This document shows positions 43,204 through 53,764 of a stretch of DNA of 64,000 bases, one piece after another. Each line of letters starts with the position of its first letter. The stretch's first letter is position 1. Both the position numbers and the translations under genes were made by a program. The stretch comes from Podocnemis expansa (taxonomy: Eukaryota > Chordata > Testudines > Podocnemididae), in NCBI GenBank assembly GCA_007922195.1, contig ML681992.1, positions 42,207,631-42,271,630 of the forward strand, read 5' to 3'. The notes beneath the pieces were generated by a model that saw only the letters and a list, made by a program, of their open reading frames with translations, made no database searches and was not told the DNA's origin.

Positions 43204-45436
43204 TTCCAATGGGGCAGCCATGTTAGTCTAGTTCAGCAAAAAAAGCAAGGAGCCCTGTTGCACTTAAAGACGAACATATTCATTTATTGCATGAGATTTT
43301 GTATGAGAAAATCCCACTTCATCAGAAACCATCTAACAAAACCATCTGATCAGCATCCTGTACAGCAACAGAAGAAGATCAAGAAAGACCTCTTAACATT
43401 TGAGACCTTCATGGAAAGCCAGACTTCCACACAAACTTCCACATAGATGATCTTTACAAAAACCAGACAGGCCACCTACAGCACACACTTTGCTTCTCTA
43501 CTGAGGAAGAAGGACATTAAACTATCTAAGCTCCTACAAGCGACAAGGAACCACACTTGAGATACCCTTGACCCACCCAACAACATTGTAAATATATCCA
43601 GCTATACACTCAATCCAGCAGAAGAGTCTATCTTGTCTTGGGGACTCTCTTTGTGCCCCACCACCCCTACACATGATACAATTCTGTGGTGACCTGGAAG
43701 CCTACTTTCACCGTCTCCAACTCAAGAAATATTTCCACCACACCACTAAACACTCTAACCCATGGACACCTTCCTTACAACACAACAAGAAGAAGAATTC
43801 TTCATAGACACCTCCTACAGGCCGAAACAACAGACTGGATTTTTACATAGAGTGTATCCGCTGATGTGCACAAACTGAGATTATTGACAAGCAGCACCAC
43901 TTACCCTGTAACCTCAGCCATGCAGAACGTGATGCCATCCACAGCCTCAAAAACAACTCCAACATTCTAATCAATGAGGCTGACAAAGGAGGGCTGTGGT
44001 CATCATGGATAGGTCAGATTATGAATGGGAAGTGGCCAGACAACTCTCGAACACCACAATCTACAAGCCATTATCCTCTGATCACACTGAGAAATACCAA
44101 AAGAAACTACAAAGTCTGCTTAAGAACCTCCCTAAGGAAGCACAGGAACACATCTGCATGGACACACCCCACTGAGACTTCAACAATTTCCACCTCACCA
44201 TCAACCTCAGCCTGAACTAGTCCACACAAGAAATCCACTTCTTGGACACTACCATACGTACAAGAGATGGATGCTTTAACACTACCCTACACCACAAACC
44301 AACTGACTGCAATGCAGACCTACATGCCTCCAGCTTCCACCCAGGACACATTATACAATCCATCATCTACAGCCAAGCTTTAAGGTACGACCGGATCTGC
44401 TCTGACTCCTCAGACAGAGACAAACACCTACAAGATCTCTACCAGGCATTCCTGAAACTACAGTATCCAGCTGGTGAAGTGAAAAAACAAATTGACAGAG
44501 CCAGACAAGTACACAGGAGCCACATGCTAGAGGACTGATGTGACAGAGAAAACAACAGAACACCTCTGGTCATCACATACAGTCCCCAACTTAAATCTCT
44601 CCAACACATTATCAAAGGTCTACAACCTATCCTCAAAGATAATCCCACACTCTCTCAAGCCTTGGGAGGCAGGCCTATCCTTCCTTACAGACCGCCTCCC
44701 AACCTGAAGAAATACTCATCAGCAACTGAACACTATACAACAGGAACACCAGCGCAGGAACCTATTCTTGCAACAAACCCCGTTGCCAACTCTGCTCACA
44801 CACTGACTCCAGGGACACCATCAGAGGCCCCAACCACATCAGCCACAGCATCAGGGGCTCATTCACCTACACATCCACTAATGTGGTATATGCTATCATG
44901 TGCCAACAGTGCCCGCTGCCATGTATATTTGGCAAACAGGACTGTCCTTGTGCAAAAGGATAAATGGACATAAAATGGATATCAAAAAATGGCAACATCC
45001 ATAAACCACTAGGAAAACACTTCAACCTCCATGGACACTCAGTGGCAGACTTGAAAGTTGCCATACTTCAAAAAAGAAACTTAAAAAATAGACTTCAGTG
45101 TGGAACTGCAGAGTTGGAGCTAATCTGCAAGTTTGACACCATCAGGCTGGGTCTGAACAGAGACTTAGAATGGTTAGCACATTACAAAAAGTGATTCGTC
45201 TGTTCACACATTCTCTCCCGTTGATCTACTGGTGTGAATGGGTCCCATTTGCTGTGAACTGACTTTGTTAACATTTGCCCTCCTCCACCCTGGCATGTGT
45301 CTATATACCTCTCAACTTTAGCTTCCACTTCATGCATCTGACGAAGTGGGTTGAAGCCCACGAAAGCTTATGCTGAAAGAAGTCTGTTAGTCTATAAGGT
45401 GCCACAGGACTCCCACAGGACTCCTTGCTTTTTTTG
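43204..45436 (+). mobile_element. Penelope-like retroelement with both ends
   Basis: This 2.2 kb copy starts with the outer end and inverted terminal block (CAAGGAGCCCTGTTGCAC, ATTCATTTATTGCATGAG) and ends with CATCTGACGAAGTGGG, CCCACGAAAGCTTATGC and CACAGGACTCCTTGC. The terminal blocks at the two ends are inverted relative to each other. It is the longest Penelope copy here. Confidence 0.85.
43890..45195 (+). pseudogene. Penelope reverse transcriptase and GIY-YIG protein, palm deleted
   Basis: N-terminal to the catalytic core, ILINEADKGGAVVIMDRS (about 43965-44020, with one frame change) is the conserved Penelope ADKGG block. The sequence then runs to HICMDTPH and a stop near 44175. Directly after it comes FNNFHLTINLSLN, then IHFLDTTI (about 44235), HKPTDCNADLHASSFHPGH and SQALRYDRICSDSSDRDK, which lie downstream of the palm. 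The whole reverse transcriptase palm, including the YxDD motif, is therefore missing at about 44175. The GIY-YIG part (44885-45195) has GNIHKPLGKHFNLHGHSV and ELICKFDTIRLGLNRDLEWL, with a frame change at its start. The protein acts in target-primed reverse transcription in active relatives. This copy cannot. Confidence 0.75.
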
Positions 45437-45477
45437 GTATTTTATCTTAATTTCCATTTATCTCTAAGGCTATATTC

Positions 45478-45825
45478 ACACATAAACTTATTTCTAAATA
45501 AGTTATTTTGAAATGAGTTATTTGGAAATAAAGTCCTTATTTTGAAATAAGTTAATTCGAATTAAGAAAATGTTAATTCAAATTTAGGGAAAGCCTGCTA
45601 TCGAAACGGCTGTTATTTCGAAATAATGCCGTTTGGACACGTTGTTTCAAAACAGTTGTTTCAAAACAATGGTGTTGTTTCGAAACAACGTGTCCAAATG
45701 CAGTTGTTTAGAAACAGCCATTTCGAAACAACGGCTATTTCCATTCCAAGTGAGGTTTTACTGTTTCAAAATAACCGAACGTCATGTGGACATAAGAAAT
45801 TTTATTTCAAAACAACGGCTGTCTT
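45478..45825 (-). mobile_element. Harbinger-type MITE in the ancient CR1
   Basis: It starts GGCTATATTCACACATAAAC and carries TTATTTTGAAATAA, AATTCGAATTAA and TTGTTTCGAAACAA palindromes in the same order as the 58339 element. TAA flanks it (45475-45477, 45826-45828). The right terminal repeat is decayed or lost, so the end is approximate. Confidence 0.75.
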
Positions 45826-46116
45826 TAACTACTTTCTTTTTCCAAATGTATTCTAAAACCTTTCATAAAATTGTGATGAAATTAATGGGTCTGTAGTTTC
45901 CCAGACCATTTTCCCTTCTTTCTTAAATACAGGCACTTTTTTTTTCAATATTTTCAATTCTTCAGTCATACAGTATGATCCCAGGTCTATGGAGTATAAG
46001 AAAGCTGCCTGTCCTCCCGGGGAGGGTCGGTGGTTTCGGGTCCCAGGCCCCTTGTGGGGTGGGACCACCAAGTCTTTAGCCCTTTGGCTGGGCAACTGTT
46101 TCACAGTCATGGGCCC

Positions 46117-46713
46117 CTATGGGCGAAATACCCAGTCTTTAGCCCCTGGGTAGGGTAGAAGTTTCCTAGTCTCAGTTTCATCACTAAGGCAAGGGAAGGT
46201 ACAATGCTGCCTCTTGGAATTACGACCTGAGAGAGGGCGTAGGGCAGGGGTTGGAATCAATGAGGGTGTTGGGTTGCACAGCTCCACTGTGTCCCAGGTG
46301 AGGTCCCCAACAGGGGCTGAGGCCTCCAGGCAGGGGTCAGTGGGGTCCGAGCCACAAGACGCTAGCCCCAAGGTGGGCCCTATGGGGCCTGAGGCCTTGG
46401 TGCAGGGGTCAGTGGGGTCCGAGGCGCAACACGCCAACCCCAAGATGTGGCTCCCTGTTGAGGGCTGAGACCTGCAGTACCCTGAGTCACCCCTGGCCTC
46501 ATGCTCCTGCCATACCTCGTCCATCAGTTCTTCTGGGTAATCACCCCGGGGCAGATTATAAAAGCCTTCCATCTCATCAGGCAGCGGCAGGTTGGGGAGT
46601 CTGTCAAGCTCCTCCACAGATGGTAACTCCTCCAGGTCGCATGAGGTGGGCAGAGGCTCGGGGCTTCCAGCAGCCAAGGGCAGCTCTTCCAAGTCATCGG
46701 AAAGTGGCAGCAC
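46117..46713 (-). CDS. Unknown 198-residue acidic, proline-rich frame in the LTR-like element
   Basis: The frame begins MLPLSDDLEELPLAAGSPEP and has repeated DLEELP and LP-rich units in the first 60 residues, a WQEHEARGD segment, and then two repeats of a motif containing SDPTDPC (near residues 95 and 120). I recognise no domain, signal peptide or membrane segment. It lies about 260 bp downstream of the TATA box on the same strand, so it could have been transcribed from it. It may also just be an open stretch in GC-rich DNA. I do not assign a function. Confidence 0.25.
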   Translation of the reverse strand: MLPLSDDLEELPLAAGSPEPLPTSCDLEELPSVEELDRLPNLPLPDEMEGFYNLPRGDYPEELMDEVWQEHEARGDSGYCRSQPSTGSHILGLACCASDPTDPCTKASGPIGPTLGLASCGSDPTDPCLEASAPVGDLTWDTVELCNPTPSLIPTPALRPLSGRNSKRQHCTFPCLSDETETRKLLPYPGAKDWVFRP

Positions 46714-46970
46714 TTCGGGGAGCCCAGGAGGAATAGCTCGGGAGCACCCACCTGCCTCGCTGGCAGCAACTCCCCCTGCAGGCCTGGGGTGGACCCGGAT
46801 CCGAGCAGCAGCTCCCAGTTCCCAGCTGTGGGTGGGCCCCTCCAGACATGTGGGCCCAGATCTGGTGGCCAGAGCCCAGCTTCCCCACAGGGCAGCCCGA
46901 GGTCAGGAGCAAGCCAAGGTGCATCCTTCCCCTTTGGCAGCTGGTGCTCAACTAAGCTGACTTCCTCCCT

Positions 46971-46977
46971 TTTTATA
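46971..46977 (-). promoter_or_regulatory. TATA box of the LTR-like element
   Basis: On the minus strand TATAAAA is followed by GGGAGG and sits about 125 bp from the element start, a normal place for the core promoter of an LTR. Confidence 0.4.
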
Positions 46978-47150
46978 CTTCCTGTTCCTGTCCCGCTCCT
47001 CTGCTTCTAGCCTGATTGACAGGCTGGCTTTGGCTCCACCCCTCTGCAGACACGTAGAACCCTCTGGCCTATCTCCAAGGGGGGCTGTGCCTTCCTGCTA
47101 CAGGAGTCTTTAAAAATCCTTGTTAACTACTTGCAGTTTTATGTGCCAGT

Positions 47151-47574
47151 CAGGGATGACTCAAGGGGCTGTGGCACCCCGGGCTGGTTTTTGGTTTTGC
47201 ATGCTCCAGGGGAGGGAGCAGAACCTGGCCTCTGCTCTGGGCTGGCTCATCCCGCCCCCAGGGCAGGGCACAGCCAGCACAGGGGCAGAGCAGGCCAGCT
47301 CAGAGGCTGGGCTCCTCTCTCCCACCCCTCCCCTGGGCTGGTTGTTCTGCCCTAGGGGCCAGGTGGGCCAGCTCAGAGGAGGGGCGAGATAAAGGAGTCT
47401 GCCCTGTGGGCTGGCCTGCTCCATCCCTGGGGGCAGAGTGACTGGCCCAGGGAAAGGGCAGGAGCACAGGGTTTGGCTTCTGGGCTGGCCCACCCCACCT
47501 CTGGAGTGGCAATGCCTCCAACATTCAGCGCCCTGAGCCGATGCCACACTGGCTCATTGCTAGAGATGGCCCCA
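47151..47574. mobile_element. GC-rich hAT-type MITE
   Basis: It begins CAGGGATGACTCAAGGGG and closes CTAGAGATGGCCCCA, a loose inverted match. GTGCCAGT (47143-47150) and CTGCCAGT (47575-47582) fit an 8-bp duplication with one change. The CR1 reads through when it is removed. Confidence 0.55.
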
Positions 47575-48261
47575 CTGCCAGTTTTTTTTTTAATATTCTT
47601 TGATGGGGATTATCTGAGCCTTCCAATTTGGTCTCATTAAGTTGCTGAAGTTTGACTTCTACCTCCAATATTGTAATTTCTACTTCTATAACTTCTTTCC
47701 CATTATCCTACCATCTTTCGTCCCCAAGCTCCTCATTACTCTTATTAAAAATGAGGCAAATTATTAATTTAGATGTTGGATCATGCCTAGATTATTTTTA
47801 ATCTACATCCTTTCTTCAGTGCTTAGTGGTCTCGCTGCTTCTTTCCTTTATTTCTCTATATTTACATGACTAGCAAACCCTTTAATATTGGTTTTACTTT
47901 GTTATGTCCAGCTGTCCTTGGCTTTCAACTAACCCTAACTTTTTCTGACCTTTAAGAGTTTGCTTTCCTTGCTGATTCATCCATTCTTCTATTCCTTGTA
48001 GGGTTTCTGCATTGTTTTAATAACATGTTTGAGATGCTTATTTACCAGTCTGCTCTGCAAACCTTCCCTACAATTTTCTTCCACCTTGCTCGGAATGCAG
48101 GCTTCTGAAAGTTTGCACAGCTTTGATATTAAATAATTCCAAGCCTCCAACATATTCAGACCTATGACTTCTTCAGTCCAGTCAGCCCCAAATAATTCTC
48201 TTAATTATTTTTTAAGTTTCCCATTTTGAAATGAGGGGCCCTAGTTGAAGACCTGACTCAG

Positions 48262-49960
48262 TAGATTTCTGAGTCATTGGCTATTATATTTGAAAAATCA
48301 TGGAAGACTGGAGAAGTCGCAGAGGACTGGAAAAGAACAAATATAGTGTCCATCTATTAAAAGGAAAGTAAGGACAACACAAGGAATTCTAAACCAATCA
48401 GTTTAACCTCTGTAGCAGAAAAAATAATGGAGGAAATAATTAAGGAATTCATTAGCGAACATTTTGAAGAGAATAACGTGTTAAGTGATAGTCAGCATGG
48501 ATTTTTCAAGAAAAAAATCATGTCAAACCAATCTGATAGCTTTCTATGATGGGTAACCAGCCTTGTGGATAGAGGGGAAGTGGTAGATTTGGAGAATTCA
48601 GGCTTTAGTAAGGCTTCTGATATGGCCTTGCATCACCTTCTCATTAACAAATTAGGCAAGTACAGCCTGGGTGGAGCTATTATAAAATGGGTGAAAATCT
48701 GGTTGGATAACCTCTCCGAGAGTATCAATGGTTCACAATCACGTTGGAAGGGCATAGTAAGTGGGATATCTCAGGGATGGGTTCTTGGTCTGGGTCTGTT
48801 CAATATTTTCATCAATGACTTAGATGATGGTATAAAGAGCATGCTTATACAGTTTACCAATGATACAAGCTGGGAGGGTATGCAAGTGCTTTGGAGGATA
48901 GGATCATAAATCAAAATGGTTTGGACAAACTGGTGAAATGGTCTGTGGTAAACAGAATGAAATTCAATAAAGACAAGTGCAAAATACTACACTTAGGAAA
49001 GAACAATCCATTGCACATATAGAAAATGGGCAATGATAGACTAAGAAGGAGTAATGTGGAAAGGAATCTGGGTGTCAAAATGGACCTCAAGCTAAATATG
49101 AGTAAACAGTATAACCCTGTTGGAAAAAAGCAAACACCATTCTGGGATTTATTAATGGGAATATTGTAAGATATGAGAAGTAATTCTTCGACTCTACTCC
49201 ACCCTGATTAGGCCTCAGGTGGAGTATTATTTTCAAGTTCTAGGTGCTACCCTTCAGGAAAGATTTGGACAAATTGGAGAAGGTCCAGAGAAGAACAACA
49301 CAAACAATTAGAGGTCTGGAACGCTTGACTTATGAGGGAAGATTGAAAGAGCTGGGTTTGTTTAGTCTGGAAAAGAGGAGACTGAGGGGGGATATGATAA
49401 CAGTTTTCAAGTACCTAAAAGGTTGTTACAAGGAAGAGAGAGAAAAATTGTTCTCCTTAACTGCCAATGGGTATGTCTTCACTGTGTCTTTAAGTCAACT
49501 TAAGGGCCCTTAAGTCAACTACAACAAAGCCCTGTCTACATTGCAGGGCAATAAAGTTGACTTTAGCTCTTTCAATTTTCCCTCATAAGTGAAGTGTTCC
49601 AGACCTCTAATCATTTGTGTTTAGTTAAAATCAACTTTATAACTCCCAATTATAAAGTCAACTTTACAGTTAAGTCGACTTTATAAAGGCAATGTGGAGG
49701 GGGAGTTGCCTTAAGTCGACTTTACTGGCCTCTGAACCACAGAAAACATGAGAATGGGGGCTAGCTAGGAGGCACAACACAGCTGGGAGCATTCCCAGCT
49801 GTGTGCAACCCAGCCAAGCTCCCTATGTTCCCTGACTGATCTGGCATTTCTTCCGTTTTGCACCTGTTAAGGATGGTTTAACTGGTACTTGGTCTTGGCA
49901 GGAGTGTGGGAAACTGGACTCAGTGACCTCTAATGGAACTTCTAGTTTCTGTGATTCCAA
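48262..49960 (+). mobile_element. Plus-strand CR1 inserted in the minus-strand CR1
   Basis: It starts in the reverse transcriptase fingers (GAAGACTGGAGAAGTCGCAG) and ends with the 3' UTR at 49960 (GTTTAACTGGTACTTGGTC). The frame 48565-48909 shows DLENSGFSKASD, GISQGWVLGLGLFNIFINDL and QFTNDTS, which are decayed palm motifs (FADD is FTND). A Harbinger-type MITE interrupts it. Confidence 0.8.
49469..49860 (+). mobile_element. Harbinger-type element (AAGTCGACTT family), right end missing
   Basis: The left end GGTATGTCTTCACTGTGTC is preceded by AAT (49466-49468). The body shares the GGGAGCATTCCCAGCTGTGT block with the 10627 element. At 49566-49620 it contains a reverse fragment matching CR1 near 2055-2110, so another insertion or gene conversion occurred here. 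No right terminal repeat. Confidence 0.65.
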
Positions 49961-50544
49961 AACCTGTGGGGTTTTTAATCCATCTATTTAATTTAAATTG
50001 AATTAACTCATGACTCTTGAACCAATGTTGCTCTCTACAATCAACTCTTGAATAGGGCGTCTCTACTTACCAATACTAAATCTAAAATAGCATCATTCAT
50101 TGATAGTTCAGGACTATTTGATGAATAAAGCTATTGATGACCACATCCAAAAAAATCTGACCCCTAATAACAAAATTCCCTATAGTATTCATTTGATTAA
50201 AATATTAAAAGTTTTTCTTATCCCTTTCCTTTTCACATTCTGGGGGTCTGCAGGAGACCTCAAGCATTGGTCCAGAGGATGCTCTGTTATCTTTCTTCTG
50301 CAAAGTATTTTTGACACAAATAAATCCATTTCATCACTTCTAATTTCCTTGCAATCTACATTATCATTAATGTAGAATGTTATTTTACTATCTTTACCTG
50401 TATTTCGGTCTTTCCTGAACAGTACATATCTTTCAATACCTGTAGACGAGTCATGATTATTATTATTATAACATGTTTGTATTATTCCTATAATAGCTGA
50501 TTTTATTTCAGGCACCAGTAGGTTTAGTTAAGAACAAAAGAACA

Positions 50545-51086
50545 GCTATATTAAGGCAGAATCATATTCCATTAAAATCAGTATCCTGTCTTCCAACAGT
50601 GGCTAATGGAAGGTGCTATGGAGGGAAATGAACAGATCAGGCAATTATTGAATGAACCACCCCTGTTGTTCCCTCCTAGTTTCTGGCAGTCAGAGGCTAG
50701 GGACTTGATAAGAATGGGATTACATCCCTGATAATCTTGGCTAATAATAGACATTAACTGTCCTATCTTCCATGAATTTATCTGATTATTTTTTGAACTC
50801 CATTTTAGTGCTAGCCTTCACAACATCAAATGGCAGCAAGTTCCACATGTTGACTGTGTGTTGAATGAGGAAGTACTTCATTTTCTTTTAAAGGTGATAC
50901 CTATTAACTACATTGGGTGAATCCTAGTTGTATTATGTGATGTAGTAAATAACATTTTCTCTACACCATTAACTATTCTATAGACCTCTATCAAATCCCC
51001 TTTAAGTCATTTCTTTTCCAAGCTGAAATGTTCCAGTTTTTTAATCTTTCCTTGTGTGGAAACTGTTGCTTACCCTTAATCATTTC
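50545..51086 (-). mobile_element. CR1 3' region
   Basis: CAGTATCCTGTCTTCCAACA, ATGGCAGCAAGTTCCACATG and GACCTCTATCAAATCCCCTT mark the same CR1 subfamily as 42360-42718, in minus orientation. Confidence 0.75.
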
Positions 51087-51210
51087 TAAAGACTAACACA
51101 TTTATTTATCACATAAGCTTGCATGGGAGAAAATCTCTCTTTGTCAGATGCTGTGAAGATGGGGGATCTTAAAGTTTATTCCCCCATCTTCAAAGCATCT
51201 GATGAAGTGG
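51087..51210. mobile_element. Penelope-like fold-back, short
   Basis: CTAAAGACTAACACATTTATTT to TTTGTCAGATGC forms the left part. An internal inverted pair GAAGATGGGGGA/TCCCCCATCTTC (51155-51192) and GCATCTGATGAAGTGG on the right complete it. Confidence 0.6.
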
Positions 51211-51421
51211 TTTAGGTTGGACATTTGGAAACTAACCACTAACCACTGGAATAAGTTGCCTAGGCAGGTTGTGGAATCTCCATCACTGGAAGTTTTTAAG
51301 AATAGGTTAGACAAGCACCTGTCAGAGATGGTTTAAGAAGATACTTGGTACTACTTTGAGTGCAGGGCACTGGAATCGATGACCTCTCGTGGTCCCTTCC
51401 AGTATCCATGATTCTACGATT
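51211..51421 (+). mobile_element. CR1 3' end
   Basis: TTAGGTTGGACATTTGGAAA, CATCACTGGAAGTTTTTAAG and the tail GGTCCCTTCCAGTATCCATG read as the plus-strand CR1 3' end. Confidence 0.8.
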
Positions 51422-51424
51422 CCC

Positions 51425-53575
51425 TGCTTTCTTTCCTCCCACTCTTCCCATCTCTTATAGTCTCCCCTATATTACAAATGCTTCTGTCCCAATCTCTATT
51501 GTCCTGACTTACAGTGGTTCCCACTCTCTCACCTTAATAGTCCTGCATCAGTTAAGGAGAAAATATTTTCTTTCCCCCCAAAATAGAGAAGCCCTGCCAT
51601 TCAAAATGGGGCTTTCACAGATCTTTGTAGGAAAGTTCAAAGTCCCCTGACCTCCTGATTCAAGGAGGGTGGAAGGGTCCTTGTGAGGTCCTTGTTTTTC
51701 TCAATTGTGCAAGGCCTCTAAGTTCTGCCTATAAACATCTCTGTGTTTCCCATGGTGTTGCAACAAATGAAGTCCCTGCTGGCCTCAGTCTTGTGTTCCT
51801 TAGAATCACAGCCCATGCACTTCCTCACACTGCAGCACACACTAAAATGCTCCATAGAACCATGGGTAAAACAAGCGTGCAACTGCTCATGCTAGTTTAC
51901 TGTAATCCCAGTTACAAAATAAATAAAATATATTGGTGGAACTGCTCCACTGTATTATTTACCTGGGGAAGTTTCATAGTGCTTTTAAATTCACCACTCT
52001 ATCTTCTAAATCGATCATAAACTTTAACTAGAGGCTTCAACATGTTAGCATAATGAGAAACCCTATGCAGAACATCTGCTTCATGCATATTTTAATTGCA
52101 ATTGCAAAAGAAAATAGTCACAGGCTTAAAAGAGCATCCTGGAATGCAGAAATGGCTATTGTATCATCCCAATCTCGTCCCTTTTCGAAATTCAAACCAT
52201 TCCTAGAAAAATTCCACTTCACTCTGAGAGTAAAAGCTGGCATTGAATTCTCTGTTTGTTGGCAGATGTATCACAGCTTTCAGTTGTGTAGGTAAGAATC
52301 ATAAAGATTTTAACAAGAGACTGAACCGCTACAACAGTGGGAGATTTGTCCAAGTCCCCTGTGTAAAGCAGTTGCATCACATCTCTCTGATTTTAGAGGA
52401 GACTTGCCCAGAAGCCCTATCCTGACCAGCTGCAGTTGCTGCATAGGATTTTTTTCTACTCAGACCCTTAGGAGATTTAGGGGTGGAAACAGCCATCTCA
52501 GGTCCTTACTTATTCTTAATGTTCCTTCATTGCTTACTCATAGTCCAAGTGTGGGAAAAGCTCTGCTGGCTTTCTTGCCTTTCGTCAAGACCCCATGTAC
52601 AGCTTGAAATGGAGACTACAGCATGCAAAACATGTTCCAGAGTAAGACAGCCTGGTTCTATACCATCCACATCAGGGGCTCTCTCTGGCAGCGACTTCCC
52701 AACAGCAAGAAGCTGCAAAGACAACTTTTTGCTGTTGAGTACATACTCTTATTGCCCGTCTTTTCACCCTAGTTCCTTTCTACCCTGCAGTACAGTTCTC
52801 ACTTTTTCCTTTCAGATGTCCTCAGCCTAAAGGTACAAATCCCCAGACAGCCATCAAATGAACAAGGATCACAATATCAGCTGATAACATCACAGGGTCC
52901 AGCAGTCAGTGCACAGTAACTTCTGCATCAGTCTTCAAACAAGCTATTTTTTTCCTCTCATAACATCCAGTTTGTTAAGTAGGATTGCACTGATTTGACT
53001 GAGGCAGAATTGGTCTCAGGGGGATTGCCTACATGTAACTGATGGTAGAATATCCCCAAGGTGTTTCACTTTATATTCTTAAGGTTAGTAAATAGGTTCA
53101 GAACAATCCAGTTAGAAAAATGAATGACATTAAAAGTGAAGCTGCCATGCTAAAATCAAATAGTGTGGTTGTTTCTGACTAATTTTACAGGATTCCAAAA
53201 GACTGTCTATCTTGTAATGCAACCGATCTGAAGAGTAGCATTCAGCAAGTTTCAGAAGATAATTTGAAAAGATGGTGATGCTGTTAATTACAGGTCAAAT
53301 TCAAAGAGTTATAAGCTCAGAAGAAAATTATTTGTAACACTTAAGTTGACTGCACTGGGTCACCGCTCGTTAGTGGAGACAGCACCATGGCAAAGCTTCC
53401 CAGTGGATGAATAACATCATGATGTTATGCTGTCAAGACAAAGCAAACTCAGTGAGAGTGGCAAGTTACCACTCTGCAGGCATACCATAGCCCACTTAAA
53501 TTAAATTAATGAGGCAAATCCCATTTTGACTATTTGAATGAATATGTTTATTCTTGTTGGCATTTTCCTCCTTGT
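51425..53575. other. Unassigned DNA, likely host sequence
   Basis: About 2.1 kb without any repeat family I recognise. Short frames exist (for example 52483-52830) with no domain. A small interval flanked by AG and GTAAG near 52264-52292 could look like an exon, but it has no coding support. Confidence 0.35.
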
Positions 53576-53579
53576 CCAC

Positions 53580-53762
53580 TCTTCTTACAAGCATAGTTTG
53601 ACCTGATCCTATAACTTAAAATCCCCTACATTTAATTTGCTCCCATTCTGTAAATTCCCCATCCTAAAGTGTCTGATGACGTGGGATTCTCTCCCACAAA
53701 AGCTCATGCAATAAATAAATTTGTTAGTTTTTAAAAGTGCCAACAGGCTCCTTGTTTGTATG
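53580..53762 (+). mobile_element. Penelope-like 3' end
   Basis: GTTTGACCTGATCCTATAAC, TCTGATGACGTGGGATTC, CCCACAAAAGCTCATGC and CAGGCTCCTTG give the 3' end in plus orientation. Confidence 0.75.
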
Positions 53763-53764
53763 TC

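Larger units (their letters stand above)
45996..47102 (-). mobile_element. LTR-like element with TATA box and 5-bp duplication
   Basis: GGAGT is present at 45991-45995 and 47103-47107 and occurs once in the restored CR1. On the minus strand the element begins TGTAGCAGGAAGGCACAGC and has a TATA box 125 bp in. The other end (GCTTTCTTAT) lacks the expected CA. I interpret it as a solo LTR or small LTR-like element. The class is uncertain. Confidence 0.55.
41293..50519 (-). mobile_element. One ancient CR1 spread over 9.2 kb by nested insertions
   Basis: CR1 blocks in correct minus-strand order are 41293-42359 (3' UTR and ORF2 C-terminus), 42712-43203 (FADD region), 45437-45477, 45826-45995, 47103-47150, 47575-48260 and 49961-50519 (endonuclease, with LFRKDR near 50420). 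Inserted between them are a CR1 fragment, a Penelope element, a MITE, an LTR-like element, a hAT and a plus-strand CR1. Block ends continue across each insertion, for example GGTCTAT-GGAGT-CTTTAAAAATC across 45996-47102. Confidence 0.8.

Noticed and set aside
52243..52425. Possible small host exon flanked by AG and GTAAG
   Set aside because: The interval is about 30 bp, has no domain and no neighbouring exons. Splice-like dinucleotides occur by chance at this rate.
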